Below the pieces are notes generated by a model that was not told where the DNA came from, made no database searches, and saw only the letters and a list, made by a program, of their open reading frames with translations. From positions 186,001-250,000 of the forward strand of contig NZ_JAAMPJ010000009.1 in the NCBI RefSeq assembly GCF_011067745.1: a DNA stretch of 64,000 nt, written 5' to 3'. The DNA comes from Lentzea alba. GTDB taxonomy: Bacteria; Actinomycetota; Actinomycetes; Mycobacteriales; Pseudonocardiaceae. This document shows positions 42,247-50,937 of the stretch, one piece after another (within the stretch, counting starts at the first letter, position 1; the number at the start of each line of letters is the position of its first letter). The translations under genes and the position numbers were made by a program.

Positions 42247-45200
42247 GTGAAACGCGCCTTGCTGGACGCCGATGCGCACACACGAGAGTTCAACCGGACG
42301 CGGCGGGATCTGCCCGAGCGGACGCTGGTGGACCTGCTCGACGACCAGGTGCGCCTGCGTGGTCGTGAGATCGCGGTGGCGCACGGCGACGAGCGGCTGA
42401 CGTTCACGGAGCTCGCGGCGCGGGCCAGGGCGGTGGGGACCCATCTGCGGAACCTGGGCGTGCGCAAGGACGACTGCGTCGGGCTGTTCGTGTACCCGTC
42501 GTCCGATCTGATCGTGGGTGCCTGGGGGGTGCTGCACGCGGGCGGTGCCTACCTGCCATTGGCGCCGGAGTACCCGGAGGACCGGCTGCGCTACATGGTC
42601 GAGGACTTCGGCGGCGACCTGATCCTCACCCAGCGGGAGCTCGCCGGGAAGTTGCGCGGCCTGGTGCCGCCGCACACCTCGGTCGTCGTCATCGACGAGA
42701 TCCCCACCGGCGCGGGCGATCCACCGCAGCCCGCGCCGGGGGACATCGCCTACGTGATCTACACGTCCGGCAGCACCGGCAAACCCAAAGGCGCGATGAT
42801 CGAGCACCGGGCGATCGTGAACCAGCTGTGCTGGCTCGCGGAGACGCACGGCATCGACCACCGCCGGGTCGTGCTGCAGAAGACGCCGATGAGCTTCGAC
42901 GCGGCCCAGTGGGAGATCCTGGCCAATGCCTGCGGCAGCACCGTCGTCATGGGCGCACCCGGCGTGTACCGCGACCCGGAAGCGCTCGTCGACACCATCA
43001 AGGCGTACGGCGTAACGACTTTGCAGTGCGTACCGACCCTGTTGCAGGCCATTGTGGACACCGAGCGGATCACCGAGTGCACCACGCTCGAACAGGTTTT
43101 CTGCGGCGGCGAGGCACTCTCCCGTTCGCTCGCCCAACGGTTCTTCGCCGAGCTTCCCGACCGCGAGCTGGTCAACCTCTACGGGCCCACCGAATGCACG
43201 ATCAACTCGTCCTCGCACCGGGTGGATCCGGCCGTGGTCGCGGACGGTCCACCCACGGTGCCGATCGGCAAACCCGTGCACAACACGCAGTACTACATCC
43301 TGGACGGCGACCGCAGACCCGTGGCGATCGGCGAGATCGGTGAGCTGTACATCGGCGGCCTGCAGCTCGCCCGCGGCTACATCGGCAGGCCGGACCTGAC
43401 CGCGGACCGGTTCGTGGACAACCCGTTCCGCGCCGACTTCGACTCGCCGAAGTTGTACCGCACCGGTGACCTCGCGTACTGGAACTCCGACGGCACAGCG
43501 GTTTTCGTCGGCCGCACGGACAACCAGGTGAAGCTGCGCGGGTTCCGGGTCGAGCTCGACGAGGTGCGGCTGGCGCTGGAAACGCACGAGTGGATCAAGC
43601 ACGCGGCCGTGGTGGTGCGGGACGACCCGCGCACCGGGTTCCAGAACCTCGTGGCGTTCGTCGAGCTGAACCCCAAGGAAGCCGCGCTGATGGACCAGGG
43701 CAGCCACGGCGCGCACCACCAGTCCAAGGCGGGCCGGGTGCAGCTGCGCGCGCAGCTGTCCGACCTCGGCTGCCGGGAGTCCGACGAGCTGGACGGCAAG
43801 CCGGGACTCGACCTGCCCGGCCGCGAGCCGACGGCCTTCCAGCGCCGCACGGTGTTCGCCCGCAAGACCTACCGGTTCTACGAGGGTGGCGAGGTCACCC
43901 GCGACGACGTCCTCGCGCTCCTGCGGGCGCGGACGACCGCGACGACGTCACGTGACCCGGCTTCCCTGGGACAGGAGGAGTTCGGCCGCATCATGCGGTT
44001 CTTCGGCCAGTTCCGCAGCGTCAAGCGGCTGCTGCCCAAGTACGGGTACGCCTCGCCGGGCTCGCTCTACGCCACCCAGCTGTACCTGGAGATCGACGAC
44101 CTGTTCGGCCTCGCGCCGGGGTTCTACTACTACCACCCGGTCGAACACCGGCTGTACCTCATTCAGCCGAAGGCAGCCGGTGGACCACCGCGGGCCAGGG
44201 TGCACTTCGTCGGCAAGCGGCGGGCCATCGAACCGGTGTACCGCACCAACGTCCTGGAGGTCCTGGAGATCGAGGCCGGGCACATGGTGGGCCTGTTCGA
44301 GCAGATCCTGCCGGAGCACGGGCTGACGGTGCGCGCCGCCGGCCACGCCCCCGAAGTCATGGCACACCTCGAATGCGTGGACGAGGACTACTACCTGGGG
44401 GCGTTCGACTTCGTGCCCGCGCATCCGGCGCCGGCCGAGGAACCGATGGACGTGTACGTGCAAGCCCACGGCGACCGCGTCGCCGGTCTGCCGGGCGGCC
44501 TCTACCGGTTGGTGGGCAACGACTTCGAGCCGGTCGCGGACGGCGTGATCGAACGCAGGCACGTCATCGCCATCAACCAGCAGGCCTACGAACGCGCCAG
44601 CTTCGGCGTCGCCCTGGTCAGCCGCACCGGGCAGGAGTGGCGTTCCTACCTGGAACTCGGCCGCGTCCTGCACCGGCTGCAGGCGGTGCGCGGCCTTGGC
44701 CTCATGTCGTCGGGCTACAGCTCGAAGAGCGGTCACGACCTGCCCTCGCACCGGCGGCTGGCGTCGTTGCTCGACGAGCGGGGACTGCCGGTGGGCCCGT
44801 CGTACTTCTCCATCGGCGGCAGGGTCAGCGCCGAACAGATCCGCCACCGCGGCATGAAGGAGGACGCGGTGCACATGAAGGGTCCCACCGAGCTGATCCG
44901 CGACGACCTGCGCTCGTTCCTGCCGGACTACATGATGCCGAACAAGGTGGTCGTGCTCGACCGCCTGCCGCACACGGCGAACGGCAAGATCGACACGCGG
45001 TCGCTGGCCGAGTCTGACCTCGCCGAGGTGGATTCGTCCGACCAGGTGGTGGTCGAACCGCGCACCGAGACCGAACGCCGGATCGGGGAGATCTGGGGCC
45101 GGCTGATGAAGGTCGAGGTCGTCTCGGTGCAGGCCGACTTCTTCGCCTCCGGCGGCAACTCGCTGCTGGCGGTGGGCCTGGTGAACCGGATCAACAAGGA

Positions 45201-46083
45201 CTTCGGCCTGTCCCTGCCGTTGCAGGTGCTGTTCGACGCGCCGACGGTCGAGGCCCTGGCCAAGGTGGTGGAAGGCGACACCGCGGACGCGGCGTCCCGG
45301 CTCATCCGGCTGAACGCCGCGGGCACGCTCGAACCCGTGTACTGCTGGCCGGGTCTGGGCGGCTATCCGATGAACCTGCGTCAGCTCGCCGCGCGCGCCG
45401 GCCGCCCGTTCTACGGCGTGCAGGCGCACGGCGTGAACGCCGGCGAGACCGCGTATCCGTCGATCGGCGAGATGGCGGCACGTGACCTGGAACTGATCCG
45501 CCGCAAGCAACCGCGGGGCCCGTACACGCTGTGGGGCTACTCCTTCGGCGCGCGCGTCGCGTTCGAGGCGACCCACCAGCTGGAGCGCGACGGGGAGCGG
45601 GTGGAACAGCTCTTCCTGATCGCGCCGGGCAACCCGAGGGCCGGCGGCACCGACCGCACGCCGAGCTGGCGCAGCCGCGGTTACGTCACGATCCTGTTCT
45701 CGGTCTTCGCCGGCTTGGTTTCCGGTGACCTGCTGGAGGAATGCCTGCGCGCGACGCGGGACGAGGCCACGTTCACGGCGTTCGTGAGCGCCCGGCTCGA
45801 CCTCGACCCCGAGCTGGTCCGCCGAATCGCCCGCGTGGTGCACCGGACGTACCGCTTCGACCACACCGACCGAGAGCTCGCGACCCGTGCCATCGCGGCC
45901 CCCGTGACGGTGTTCCGCGCGGCGGGCGACCAGCCGTCGTTCATCGAACGACCCGCCGTGCGCGCCCAGGTGTCCTTTGTGGACGTACCGGCGGATCACT
46001 ACGGAATGCTCCGCCTCCCGCTCGTGGATTCCCTCGTCGATCACATCCGTTCCACCCAAGGAGGACCCTCATGCCGCACGTGA
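42247..46083 (+). CDS. indC: Indigoidine-type single-module NRPS (A-Ox-T-TE)
   Basis: 1278 residues from GTG 42247 (AAGGGGG upstream). Adenylation: YVIYTSGSTGKPKG (about 169), NLYGPTEC, YRTGDLA. A SagB/nitroreductase-like oxidase domain is inserted in the A domain (about 530-860: KTYRFYEGG, YGYASPGSLYATQLY, MSSGYSSKSG), followed by A10 PHTANGKID (about 909). Thiolation FFASGGNSLLAVG (about 965) and thioesterase GYSFGARVAFE (about 1100) complete it. Length and order equal BpsA/IndC, which oxidise and condense two L-glutamines into blue indigoidine or a 3-aminoglutarimide-type intermediate. Needs a phosphopantetheinyl transferase from elsewhere. Its 3' end overlaps a tautomerase gene. Confidence 0.93.
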   Translation: MKRALLDADAHTREFNRTRRDLPERTLVDLLDDQVRLRGREIAVAHGDERLTFTELAARARAVGTHLRNLGVRKDDCVGLFVYPSSDLIVGAWGVLHAGGAYLPLAPEYPEDRLRYMVEDFGGDLILTQRELAGKLRGLVPPHTSVVVIDEIPTGAGDPPQPAPGDIAYVIYTSGSTGKPKGAMIEHRAIVNQLCWLAETHGIDHRRVVLQKTPMSFDAAQWEILANACGSTVVMGAPGVYRDPEALVDTIKAYGVTTLQCVPTLLQAIVDTERITECTTLEQVFCGGEALSRSLAQRFFAELPDRELVNLYGPTECTINSSSHRVDPAVVADGPPTVPIGKPVHNTQYYILDGDRRPVAIGEIGELYIGGLQLARGYIGRPDLTADRFVDNPFRADFDSPKLYRTGDLAYWNSDGTAVFVGRTDNQVKLRGFRVELDEVRLALETHEWIKHAAVVVRDDPRTGFQNLVAFVELNPKEAALMDQGSHGAHHQSKAGRVQLRAQLSDLGCRESDELDGKPGLDLPGREPTAFQRRTVFARKTYRFYEGGEVTRDDVLALLRARTTATTSRDPASLGQEEFGRIMRFFGQFRSVKRLLPKYGYASPGSLYATQLYLEIDDLFGLAPGFYYYHPVEHRLYLIQPKAAGGPPRARVHFVGKRRAIEPVYRTNVLEVLEIEAGHMVGLFEQILPEHGLTVRAAGHAPEVMAHLECVDEDYYLGAFDFVPAHPAPAEEPMDVYVQAHGDRVAGLPGGLYRLVGNDFEPVADGVIERRHVIAINQQAYERASFGVALVSRTGQEWRSYLELGRVLHRLQAVRGLGLMSSGYSSKSGHDLPSHRRLASLLDERGLPVGPSYFSIGGRVSAEQIRHRGMKEDAVHMKGPTELIRDDLRSFLPDYMMPNKVVVLDRLPHTANGKIDTRSLAESDLAEVDSSDQVVVEPRTETERRIGEIWGRLMKVEVVSVQADFFASGGNSLLAVGLVNRINKDFGLSLPLQVLFDAPTVEALAKVVEGDTADAASRLIRLNAAGTLEPVYCWPGLGGYPMNLRQLAARAGRPFYGVQAHGVNAGETAYPSIGEMAARDLELIRRKQPRGPYTLWGYSFGARVAFEATHQLERDGERVEQLFLIAPGNPRAGGTDRTPSWRSRGYVTILFSVFAGLVSGDLLEECLRATRDEATFTAFVSARLDLDPELVRRIARVVHRTYRFDHTDRELATRAIAAPVTVFRAAGDQPSFIERPAVRAQVSFVDVPADHYGMLRLPLVDSLVDHIRSTQGGPSCRT

Positions 46084-46292
46084 CCATCAAGCACTTTCCC
46101 GCCACGCTCTCGCCGGACCAGGCCGCGGCGCTGTCGGACGCGTTGACCGCGGCCGTCACCGGCGCGTTCGGCTGCCCGGACACCGTCGTGTCGATCGCGC
46201 TGCAGCCGGTGCCGGCCGAGGCCTGGGACGAGCAGGTGTACCAGCCCGAGATCGCCGGGCACGAGTCGCTGCTGAAGCAGCCGCAGTACTGA
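46071..46292 (+). CDS. 4-oxalocrotonate tautomerase-family protein
   Basis: 73 residues. Pro follows the initiator Met (MPHVTIKHF), giving the catalytic N-terminal proline, and AALSDALTAAVTGAFGCP matches the family helix. The gene starts 13 bp before the synthetase stop with AAGGAGGA in front, so the two are coupled. The enzyme could isomerise a keto/enol or imine/enamine intermediate released by the synthetase. That role is inferred. Confidence 0.87.
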   Translation: MPHVTIKHFPATLSPDQAAALSDALTAAVTGAFGCPDTVVSIALQPVPAEAWDEQVYQPEIAGHESLLKQPQY

Positions 46293-46329
46293 CGTTCACA
46301 CTGACGGCGCCGTGCCGGTTCCCGCGGCC

Positions 46330-46369
46330 AAGAGGGTTCTCGCAGGTCAGATACTGCGGGGACCCTCTT
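46330..46369 (+). terminator. Hairpin terminator at the right end of the cluster
   Basis: AAGAGGGTTCTCGCAG pairs with CTGCGGGGACCCTCTT (two G-T pairs, loop GTCAGATA), followed by TTC. It lies 37 bp after the tautomerase stop. The gap 46293-46662 otherwise holds a palindromic operator and a MITE-like element. Confidence 0.75.
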
Positions 46370-46423
46370 CGTGATCTTGGGACCCAAGAACTTCTTGACA
46401 GTTCAACCAGGTCGGCTCATGCT

Positions 46424-46450
46424 TTCAATGTCAGGATTCCTGATATTCAA
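46424..46450. promoter_or_regulatory. 27-bp imperfect palindrome, operator-like
   Basis: TTCAATGTCAGGA-T-TCCTGATATTCAA is symmetric except two positions per arm. TTGACA (46395) lies upstream, and GAGGAG plus ATG (46486) downstream, so it looks like an operator in the promoter of a lost gene. A MarR- or GntR-type protein could bind. Confidence 0.5.
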
Positions 46451-46496
46451 GGTCGTGACGCTGACCGCTCGACGAGGAGCTGAACATGCGTGGTGG

Positions 46497-46666
46497 CTAG
46501 GGCCTGTATCGAAGTCTGGGTTCGATGAGAGTCGCGCCTGAGGTGGTTCCTGGTGGTGCGGACGACCGGTCCGCATACCGGTGTTGTATGTGGGCCGGTC
46601 GGCCGTGCCTCCAGGGGCCGCCTCAGGCCCGGCTATCGCGGATCCGGACTTCGATACAGGTCCTAG
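46497..46666. mobile_element. MITE-like palindromic element with CTAG ends
   Basis: 170 bp. The ends are CTAGGGCCTGTATCGAAGTC and its near-perfect inverse (one mismatch in 20). The two 70-bp arms stay clearly related inward (CCTGAGG, CCTGG, GACCGG in inverse order). No transposase is inside. CTAG at both outer ends fits insertion at a CTAG/TA target as used by some IS5-family elements. The right CTAG supplies the TAG stop of the MarR gene, and the left one truncates a short reading frame starting at 46486. Confidence 0.7.
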
Positions 46667-47082
46667 TGATCGGCGAGAGCCGCACGGCACCGGTTGAGCA
46701 TGTCGTGCAACGAGGTTCGCTCCTCCTTGCTGAGCCTGCTCACCATCTGCTCCTCGATCGCGGCGAACGCGGCGGCGTGCTCCTCCAGGAACGTCCTTCC
46801 CTTGTCCGTCAGGCTGATCAGCAACCGCCTGCCGTGCGCGGGATCCTGGGTGCGCACGATCAGCTCGCGTCGTTCCAGCGCGCCGACCATGTCGGTCATC
46901 GTCTGCGCCGTCACGAACGAGTTGCGCGCCAGTTCCGCGGAAGTCAGGCCGTCACGACGGGCCAGCACCGTCAGCGCGGTGTACTGCAGGGCCGTCACCC
47001 CGGTGGGACGCAGCACCTCGTCCATGAGCGCACGCACCGCCAGTTCCACCTGCTTGATCTCGTACATCAGCGACGGTCGCAC
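46663..47082 (-). CDS. MarR-family regulator
   Basis: 139 residues. Winged helix-turn-helix with LTSAELARNSFVTAQTMTDMVGALERRELI and the wing HGRRLLISLTDKG. The start is GTG 47082 with GGTGAGG upstream; ATG 47067 is possible. It is divergent from the aldehyde dehydrogenase gene across 66 bp, which it probably controls. Its last codon runs into the CTAG end of the MITE-like element, so the C-terminus may have been altered by insertion. Confidence 0.87.
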   Translation of the reverse strand: MRPSLMYEIKQVELAVRALMDEVLRPTGVTALQYTALTVLARRDGLTSAELARNSFVTAQTMTDMVGALERRELIVRTQDPAHGRRLLISLTDKGRTFLEEHAAAFAAIEEQMVSRLSKEERTSLHDMLNRCRAALADH

Positions 47083-47148
47083 AACGCCTCACCTTCTCCG
47101 CCCAGCTCGACGATCATCCGAAGCCTTGCACAGAAAGGCAAACACATC

Positions 47149-48627
47149 ATGACGACAGTCGACGACCGGCCGGCCGCAACGGTGCGCCGTCCCGAGGTCG
47201 CGCCCGGCAGGTTGTTCATCGGGGGGCAGTGGCGGGAGTCCACCGAGGACGGCCGGATCGCCGTGGCCGACCCGGCGACCGGTTCCGTCGTGACCACCGT
47301 CGCCTGGGGCACGACCGCGGACGTGGACGCCGCAGTCGACGCGGCGAGGGCGGCACTCGATGGCTGGGCGGCGACACCGGGGCGGCAGCGCGGGCGGATC
47401 CTGAACCGGGTCGCGGAGGTCGTGCGGGCCAGGGCGGACGAGCTCGTCGCGGTGGAGAGCCTCGACGTCGGCAAGCCGATCTCGTTGTGCCGCGCGGTCG
47501 ACGTGGAGACGACCGCCGAGCAGTACGAGTACTACGCGGCACTGGCGCAGACCCTCGACGGAGCGACGCGGCAGATCCCGATTCCGTCGCACGCCTACAC
47601 CCGCCGCGAGCCGATCGGGGTGGTCGCGGCGATCACGCCGTTCAACTTCCCGCTGATCCTGTCGAGCTCGAAGATCGCGCCCGCGCTCGCGGCCGGCAAC
47701 ACGGTCGTGCACAAGCCCGCGGAGGACACGCCGCTGAGCGCGTTGCTGATGGCCGAGATCCTCGCCGAGGCGGGCGTGCCCGCCGGCGTCGTCAACGTGG
47801 TGACCGGCTACGGCGCCGAGATCGGTGAGCACCTGATCCGCCACCCCGGCGTGGACAAGGTCGCGTTCACCGGGTCGACCACCGTCGGCAGACAGGCCGC
47901 GAGCATCGCGGGCTCCCAGCTCAAGCCCGTGACCATGGAGCTGGGCGGCAACGCGGCGAACATCATCTTCGAGGACGCCGACCTCGAGAAGGCGATCGGC
48001 GCGGCGATCAAGGGTTTCGTCTTCAACACGGGTCAGTTCTGCATGGGCGGCCCCCGGTTGCTCGTCGCGTCGCCGTTGTACGACGCGGTCCTGGGCGCAC
48101 TCGCCGAGGCCGTGCCGCACGTCCCGCTCGGCGACCCGTTCGACCCGGCGACCGTGATCGGCCCGATGGCGGCCGAACGCCATCTGTCCAAAGTGGAACG
48201 CTATGTCGCGCAGGCGAAGGCCGACGGCGGCCGGATCGTCACGGGCGGCCACCGGGTCGACAGGAAAGGCTGCTACTTCGAACCGACGGTGATCGCGGAC
48301 CTGCCGGACAACTCGTCCGTGGTGCGGGAGGAGATCTTCGGCCCGGTGCTGACGGTGCAGCGGTTCGACACCGAGGACGAGGCCGTCGCGATGGCCAACA
48401 GCACGCCCTACGGCCTCGCCGCCGGTCTGCAGACCGAGAACCTCGCCCGCGCCCACCGGGTGGCGGCCCGGCTCCAGGCCGGCATCGTCTGGATCAACGA
48501 CTGGGCGATGCTCGACCCCGCGATCCCGTTCGGCGGTGTGAAGGACTCGGGCTACGGCCGCGAGTACGGCCCCGAGGCGCTCGCCGGCTACACCAGGACC
48601 AAGTCCGTCGTCGTTTCCCTGGCCTGA
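47149..48627 (+). CDS. NAD(P)-dependent aldehyde dehydrogenase
   Basis: 492 residues. The ALDH fold is shown by TPFNFPLILSSSK (cofactor), FTGSTTVG, MELGGN with the general-base Glu, and FNTGQFCMGG with the nucleophilic Cys. EEIFGPVLTVQRF and PFGGVKDSGYGREYG complete the family set. It oxidises an aldehyde to an acid. An aryl-alcohol-type dehydrogenase follows, so an alcohol-aldehyde-acid detoxification or catabolic route under MarR control is likely, separate from the biosynthetic cluster. Confidence 0.93.
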   Translation: MTTVDDRPAATVRRPEVAPGRLFIGGQWRESTEDGRIAVADPATGSVVTTVAWGTTADVDAAVDAARAALDGWAATPGRQRGRILNRVAEVVRARADELVAVESLDVGKPISLCRAVDVETTAEQYEYYAALAQTLDGATRQIPIPSHAYTRREPIGVVAAITPFNFPLILSSSKIAPALAAGNTVVHKPAEDTPLSALLMAEILAEAGVPAGVVNVVTGYGAEIGEHLIRHPGVDKVAFTGSTTVGRQAASIAGSQLKPVTMELGGNAANIIFEDADLEKAIGAAIKGFVFNTGQFCMGGPRLLVASPLYDAVLGALAEAVPHVPLGDPFDPATVIGPMAAERHLSKVERYVAQAKADGGRIVTGGHRVDRKGCYFEPTVIADLPDNSSVVREEIFGPVLTVQRFDTEDEAVAMANSTPYGLAAGLQTENLARAHRVAARLQAGIVWINDWAMLDPAIPFGGVKDSGYGREYGPEALAGYTRTKSVVVSLA

Positions 48628-48676
48628 GTTCCCCGGCCTGAGTTCCCCAGCCTGAAGTCCCCAGCCTGAAGTCCAC
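48621..48676. repeat. Four tandem 14-bp repeats
   Basis: GGCCTGAGTTCCCC occurs twice, then AGCCTGAAGTCCCC and AGCCTGAAGTCCAC, head to tail. The first unit includes the aldehyde dehydrogenase stop. The array fills the gap before the alcohol dehydrogenase and probably arose by slippage. Confidence 0.85.
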
Positions 48677-48689
48677 CGGAGGAAGAGCC

Positions 48690-49799
48690 ATGCCCACCAC
48701 CACGACGGCCGCCGTCGTCGAGTCCGCCGGCGCCGCGTTCGCGCTCTCCGAGGTCGTGCTGGACGACCTGCGGCCCGACGAGGTGCGCGTCCGGGTCACC
48801 GCCGCCGGGGTCTGCCACACCGACCTCGGGGTGGCGGCCGGTCACCTGCCCTTCCCCCTGCCCGGTGTGCTCGGCCACGAGGGCGCCGGGATCGTCGAGG
48901 AGGTCGGTTCCGGGGTCACCTCGGTCGCGGTCGGTGACCAGGTGCTGCTGAGCTACACCTCGTGCGGCCGGTGCGCGAACTGCCGCGCCGGCCACCCCGC
49001 CTACTGCGACACCTGGCTGCCGTCGAACCTGATCGGCGGCGAACGAGCCGACGGGACGTCGCCGATCTCCCGCGACGGCGTCCCGCTCGGCGGTCACTTC
49101 TTCGGCCAGTCGAGCTTCGCCCACCACGCCGTCGTCGACGAACGCAGCCTGGTCAAGGTCCCCGCCGACGCGCCGCTCGACCTGCTCGCCCCGCTCGGCT
49201 GCGGGATCATGACCGGTGCCGGCGCGGTCTGGAACGTGCTGGCCCCGCGGCCCGGCGCCACGCTGCTCGTCACCGGCGCGGGCGCGGTCGGGCTCTCGGC
49301 CGTCATGGCGGCCAGGCTCACCCCGGCGACCCGGATCATCGCGGCCGACCGCGTTCCCCGGCGGCTGGCGCTCGCCGCCGAGCTCGGCGCCACCGACACG
49401 ATCGACACCACCCGCCAGGACCTCGGCGAGGCGGTCGCCGCGCTCACCTCCGGCCGTGGTGCCGACGGTGTCGTGGAGACCACCGGGAACGCCGGGGTGC
49501 TCGGCACCGCGGTGTCCTCACTCGCCGCCCGCGGCACCGCGGTGATCGTCGGCGCGCCCGCGTTCGGCACGCAGGTGCCCGTCGACGTGAACTTCATGCT
49601 GCCCGGCCGCCAGGTCGTCGGGCTCACCATGGGCGACGCCGAGACGCAGTCGCTCATCCCGGCGCTCGTCGGGCTCATCACCGCGGGCAGGCTGCCGATC
49701 GACCGGCTGGTCACCCACTACAAGTTCGAGGAGATCGGGCAGGCGGTGGACGACGTGCTGGCCGGCGTCACGATCAAACCCGTGCTGCGGCTGACGTGA
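48690..49799 (+). CDS. Zinc-dependent alcohol dehydrogenase, aryl-alcohol type
   Basis: 369 residues, MDR superfamily. AAGVCHTDLG and GHEGAGIV carry catalytic zinc ligands, CGRCANCRAGHPAYC is the four-Cys structural zinc site, and GAGAVGLSAVMAA binds NAD(P). The pattern resembles benzyl/aryl-alcohol dehydrogenases. GGAGGAAG precedes ATG 48690. Paired with the upstream aldehyde dehydrogenase. Confidence 0.92.
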   Translation: MPTTTTAAVVESAGAAFALSEVVLDDLRPDEVRVRVTAAGVCHTDLGVAAGHLPFPLPGVLGHEGAGIVEEVGSGVTSVAVGDQVLLSYTSCGRCANCRAGHPAYCDTWLPSNLIGGERADGTSPISRDGVPLGGHFFGQSSFAHHAVVDERSLVKVPADAPLDLLAPLGCGIMTGAGAVWNVLAPRPGATLLVTGAGAVGLSAVMAARLTPATRIIAADRVPRRLALAAELGATDTIDTTRQDLGEAVAALTSGRGADGVVETTGNAGVLGTAVSSLAARGTAVIVGAPAFGTQVPVDVNFMLPGRQVVGLTMGDAETQSLIPALVGLITAGRLPIDRLVTHYKFEEIGQAVDDVLAGVTIKPVLRLT

Positions 49800-50007
49800 C
49801 GCCGGCCGCCTCGGCCTCGATCACCACTCCGGCCGCGACGACCACCCAGCCCACGCCTACGACCACCGGCCAGACCACGGACTCGACCACCGCGATCAGC
49901 ACGTTGACGACGCCGGACGACAGCAGCGCCGCCACGGCGATCACGAGCACCGCTTGCGCCCGGTGTCCGGTCAGGTCCCGTTCGGCCTTCACGGTCGCTT
50001 CCCCCAT
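49774..50007 (-). CDS. Small membrane protein, unknown
   Basis: 77 residues with two hydrophobic segments (QAVLVIAVAALLSSGVV and VVWPVVVGVGWVVVAAGVV) after a charged N-terminus (MGEATVKAERDL). It overlaps the 3' end of the alcohol dehydrogenase by 26 bp on the opposite strand. Small two-pass proteins of this kind are frequent in actinomycetes; no function is known. The stretch 50008-50279 carries no other gene. Confidence 0.55.
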   Translation of the reverse strand: MGEATVKAERDLTGHRAQAVLVIAVAALLSSGVVNVLIAVVESVVWPVVVGVGWVVVAAGVVIEAEAAGVTSAAARV

Positions 50008-50279
50008 TCCGCTCGACGTGGAGATGTATCGCCCGGCGTTCCGTCCTGGTTACGGAAGGAGGTAGGTGTGCAACCTTCCCGTCCGCGGTCGCGTGACCGA
50101 AGGTCATGTCCGTCCACAGTGGCACCCAGGTGATCCACTTAGGACACCGCGGACGGGTTCTGCTACCGGGGAACTGCACTGGGTGAACAGGGCCAACGAC
50201 CCCTCGCGGCGTCCGGCGGGCGGTCGTAGCATCCGCTCGACGATGAGCAACCCTTGGGGGTCCCCGAAAGAAGAACCCG

Positions 50280-50756
50280 ATGCGCAAACTGATCATCGTC
50301 CTGGTGACGGTCGCCACCGCGCTGTTCCTGGCGACGGCGACCGCGGGGGCGGACGCCCCGAAGTTCCACTCGGCCACCGGCAGCGTCACCAGCACCGGCG
50401 GGTTGACCGTCTCGTTCGACGAGAGAGGTCTCGGCAACGAGAACATCGACTACACGCTGACCGCCGACGCCACAGCGGTGTTCGCGTGCATCAACGGCGG
50501 CGGCAACCACCCGCAGGCCGCCAACAAGGAGACGATCAACTCCGAGGTGTCGGCCACCGGCTCGTTCGAGGCCAAGAACGGCCGCGTGCGGGCGAGTCTG
50601 ACCACGGGAACGCCCTCCGCCGGCGGCTTCGCCTGCCCGCGCGGTCAGCGGCTCGTCCTGGCGAGCGTGACCTACACCGACATTCTGCTCACGGACACGA
50701 CCAACGGCGTGAGCACCTCCGTCCCCGGCACGTCACGGACGTTCTTCGCCGTGTGA
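50280..50756 (+). CDS. Secreted hypothetical protein
   Basis: 158 residues. MRKLIIVLVTVATALFLATATAGA is a Sec signal peptide with cleavage near residue 24. The mature part is rich in Thr, Gly and Asn and looks like an all-beta domain with two Cys (AVFACING, GGFACPRG) that may pair. Similar small exported proteins are common in soil actinomycetes. I do not recognise a function. Confidence 0.78.
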   Translation: MRKLIIVLVTVATALFLATATAGADAPKFHSATGSVTSTGGLTVSFDERGLGNENIDYTLTADATAVFACINGGGNHPQAANKETINSEVSATGSFEAKNGRVRASLTTGTPSAGGFACPRGQRLVLASVTYTDILLTDTTNGVSTSVPGTSRTFFAV

Positions 50757-50874
50757 GCCGGGCGGATGTGATCGCTAACAGATAGGAGCCGAGTCGAACA
50801 ATCGACAGATTTGTCGATCTGCGAACACCCTTGCTAAAAATGAATATTCCGCTTCCCCTTGTCTAGCGCCTCAC

Positions 50875-50888
50875 TGTTAGCGCTAACA
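50875..50888. promoter_or_regulatory. LacI-type operator before the alpha-galactosidase gene
   Basis: TGTTAGCGCTAACA is a perfect 14-bp palindrome with the central CG step usual for LacI/GalR operators. It lies 49 bp before the GH27 start. A half-site (CGCTAACA) is at 50773. No LacI gene is in the window. Confidence 0.75.
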
Positions 50889-50937
50889 TTGCGCACTGCT
50901 CGACCGGGTCCGTTCACGATCCCCGTCGGAGGGTGCA

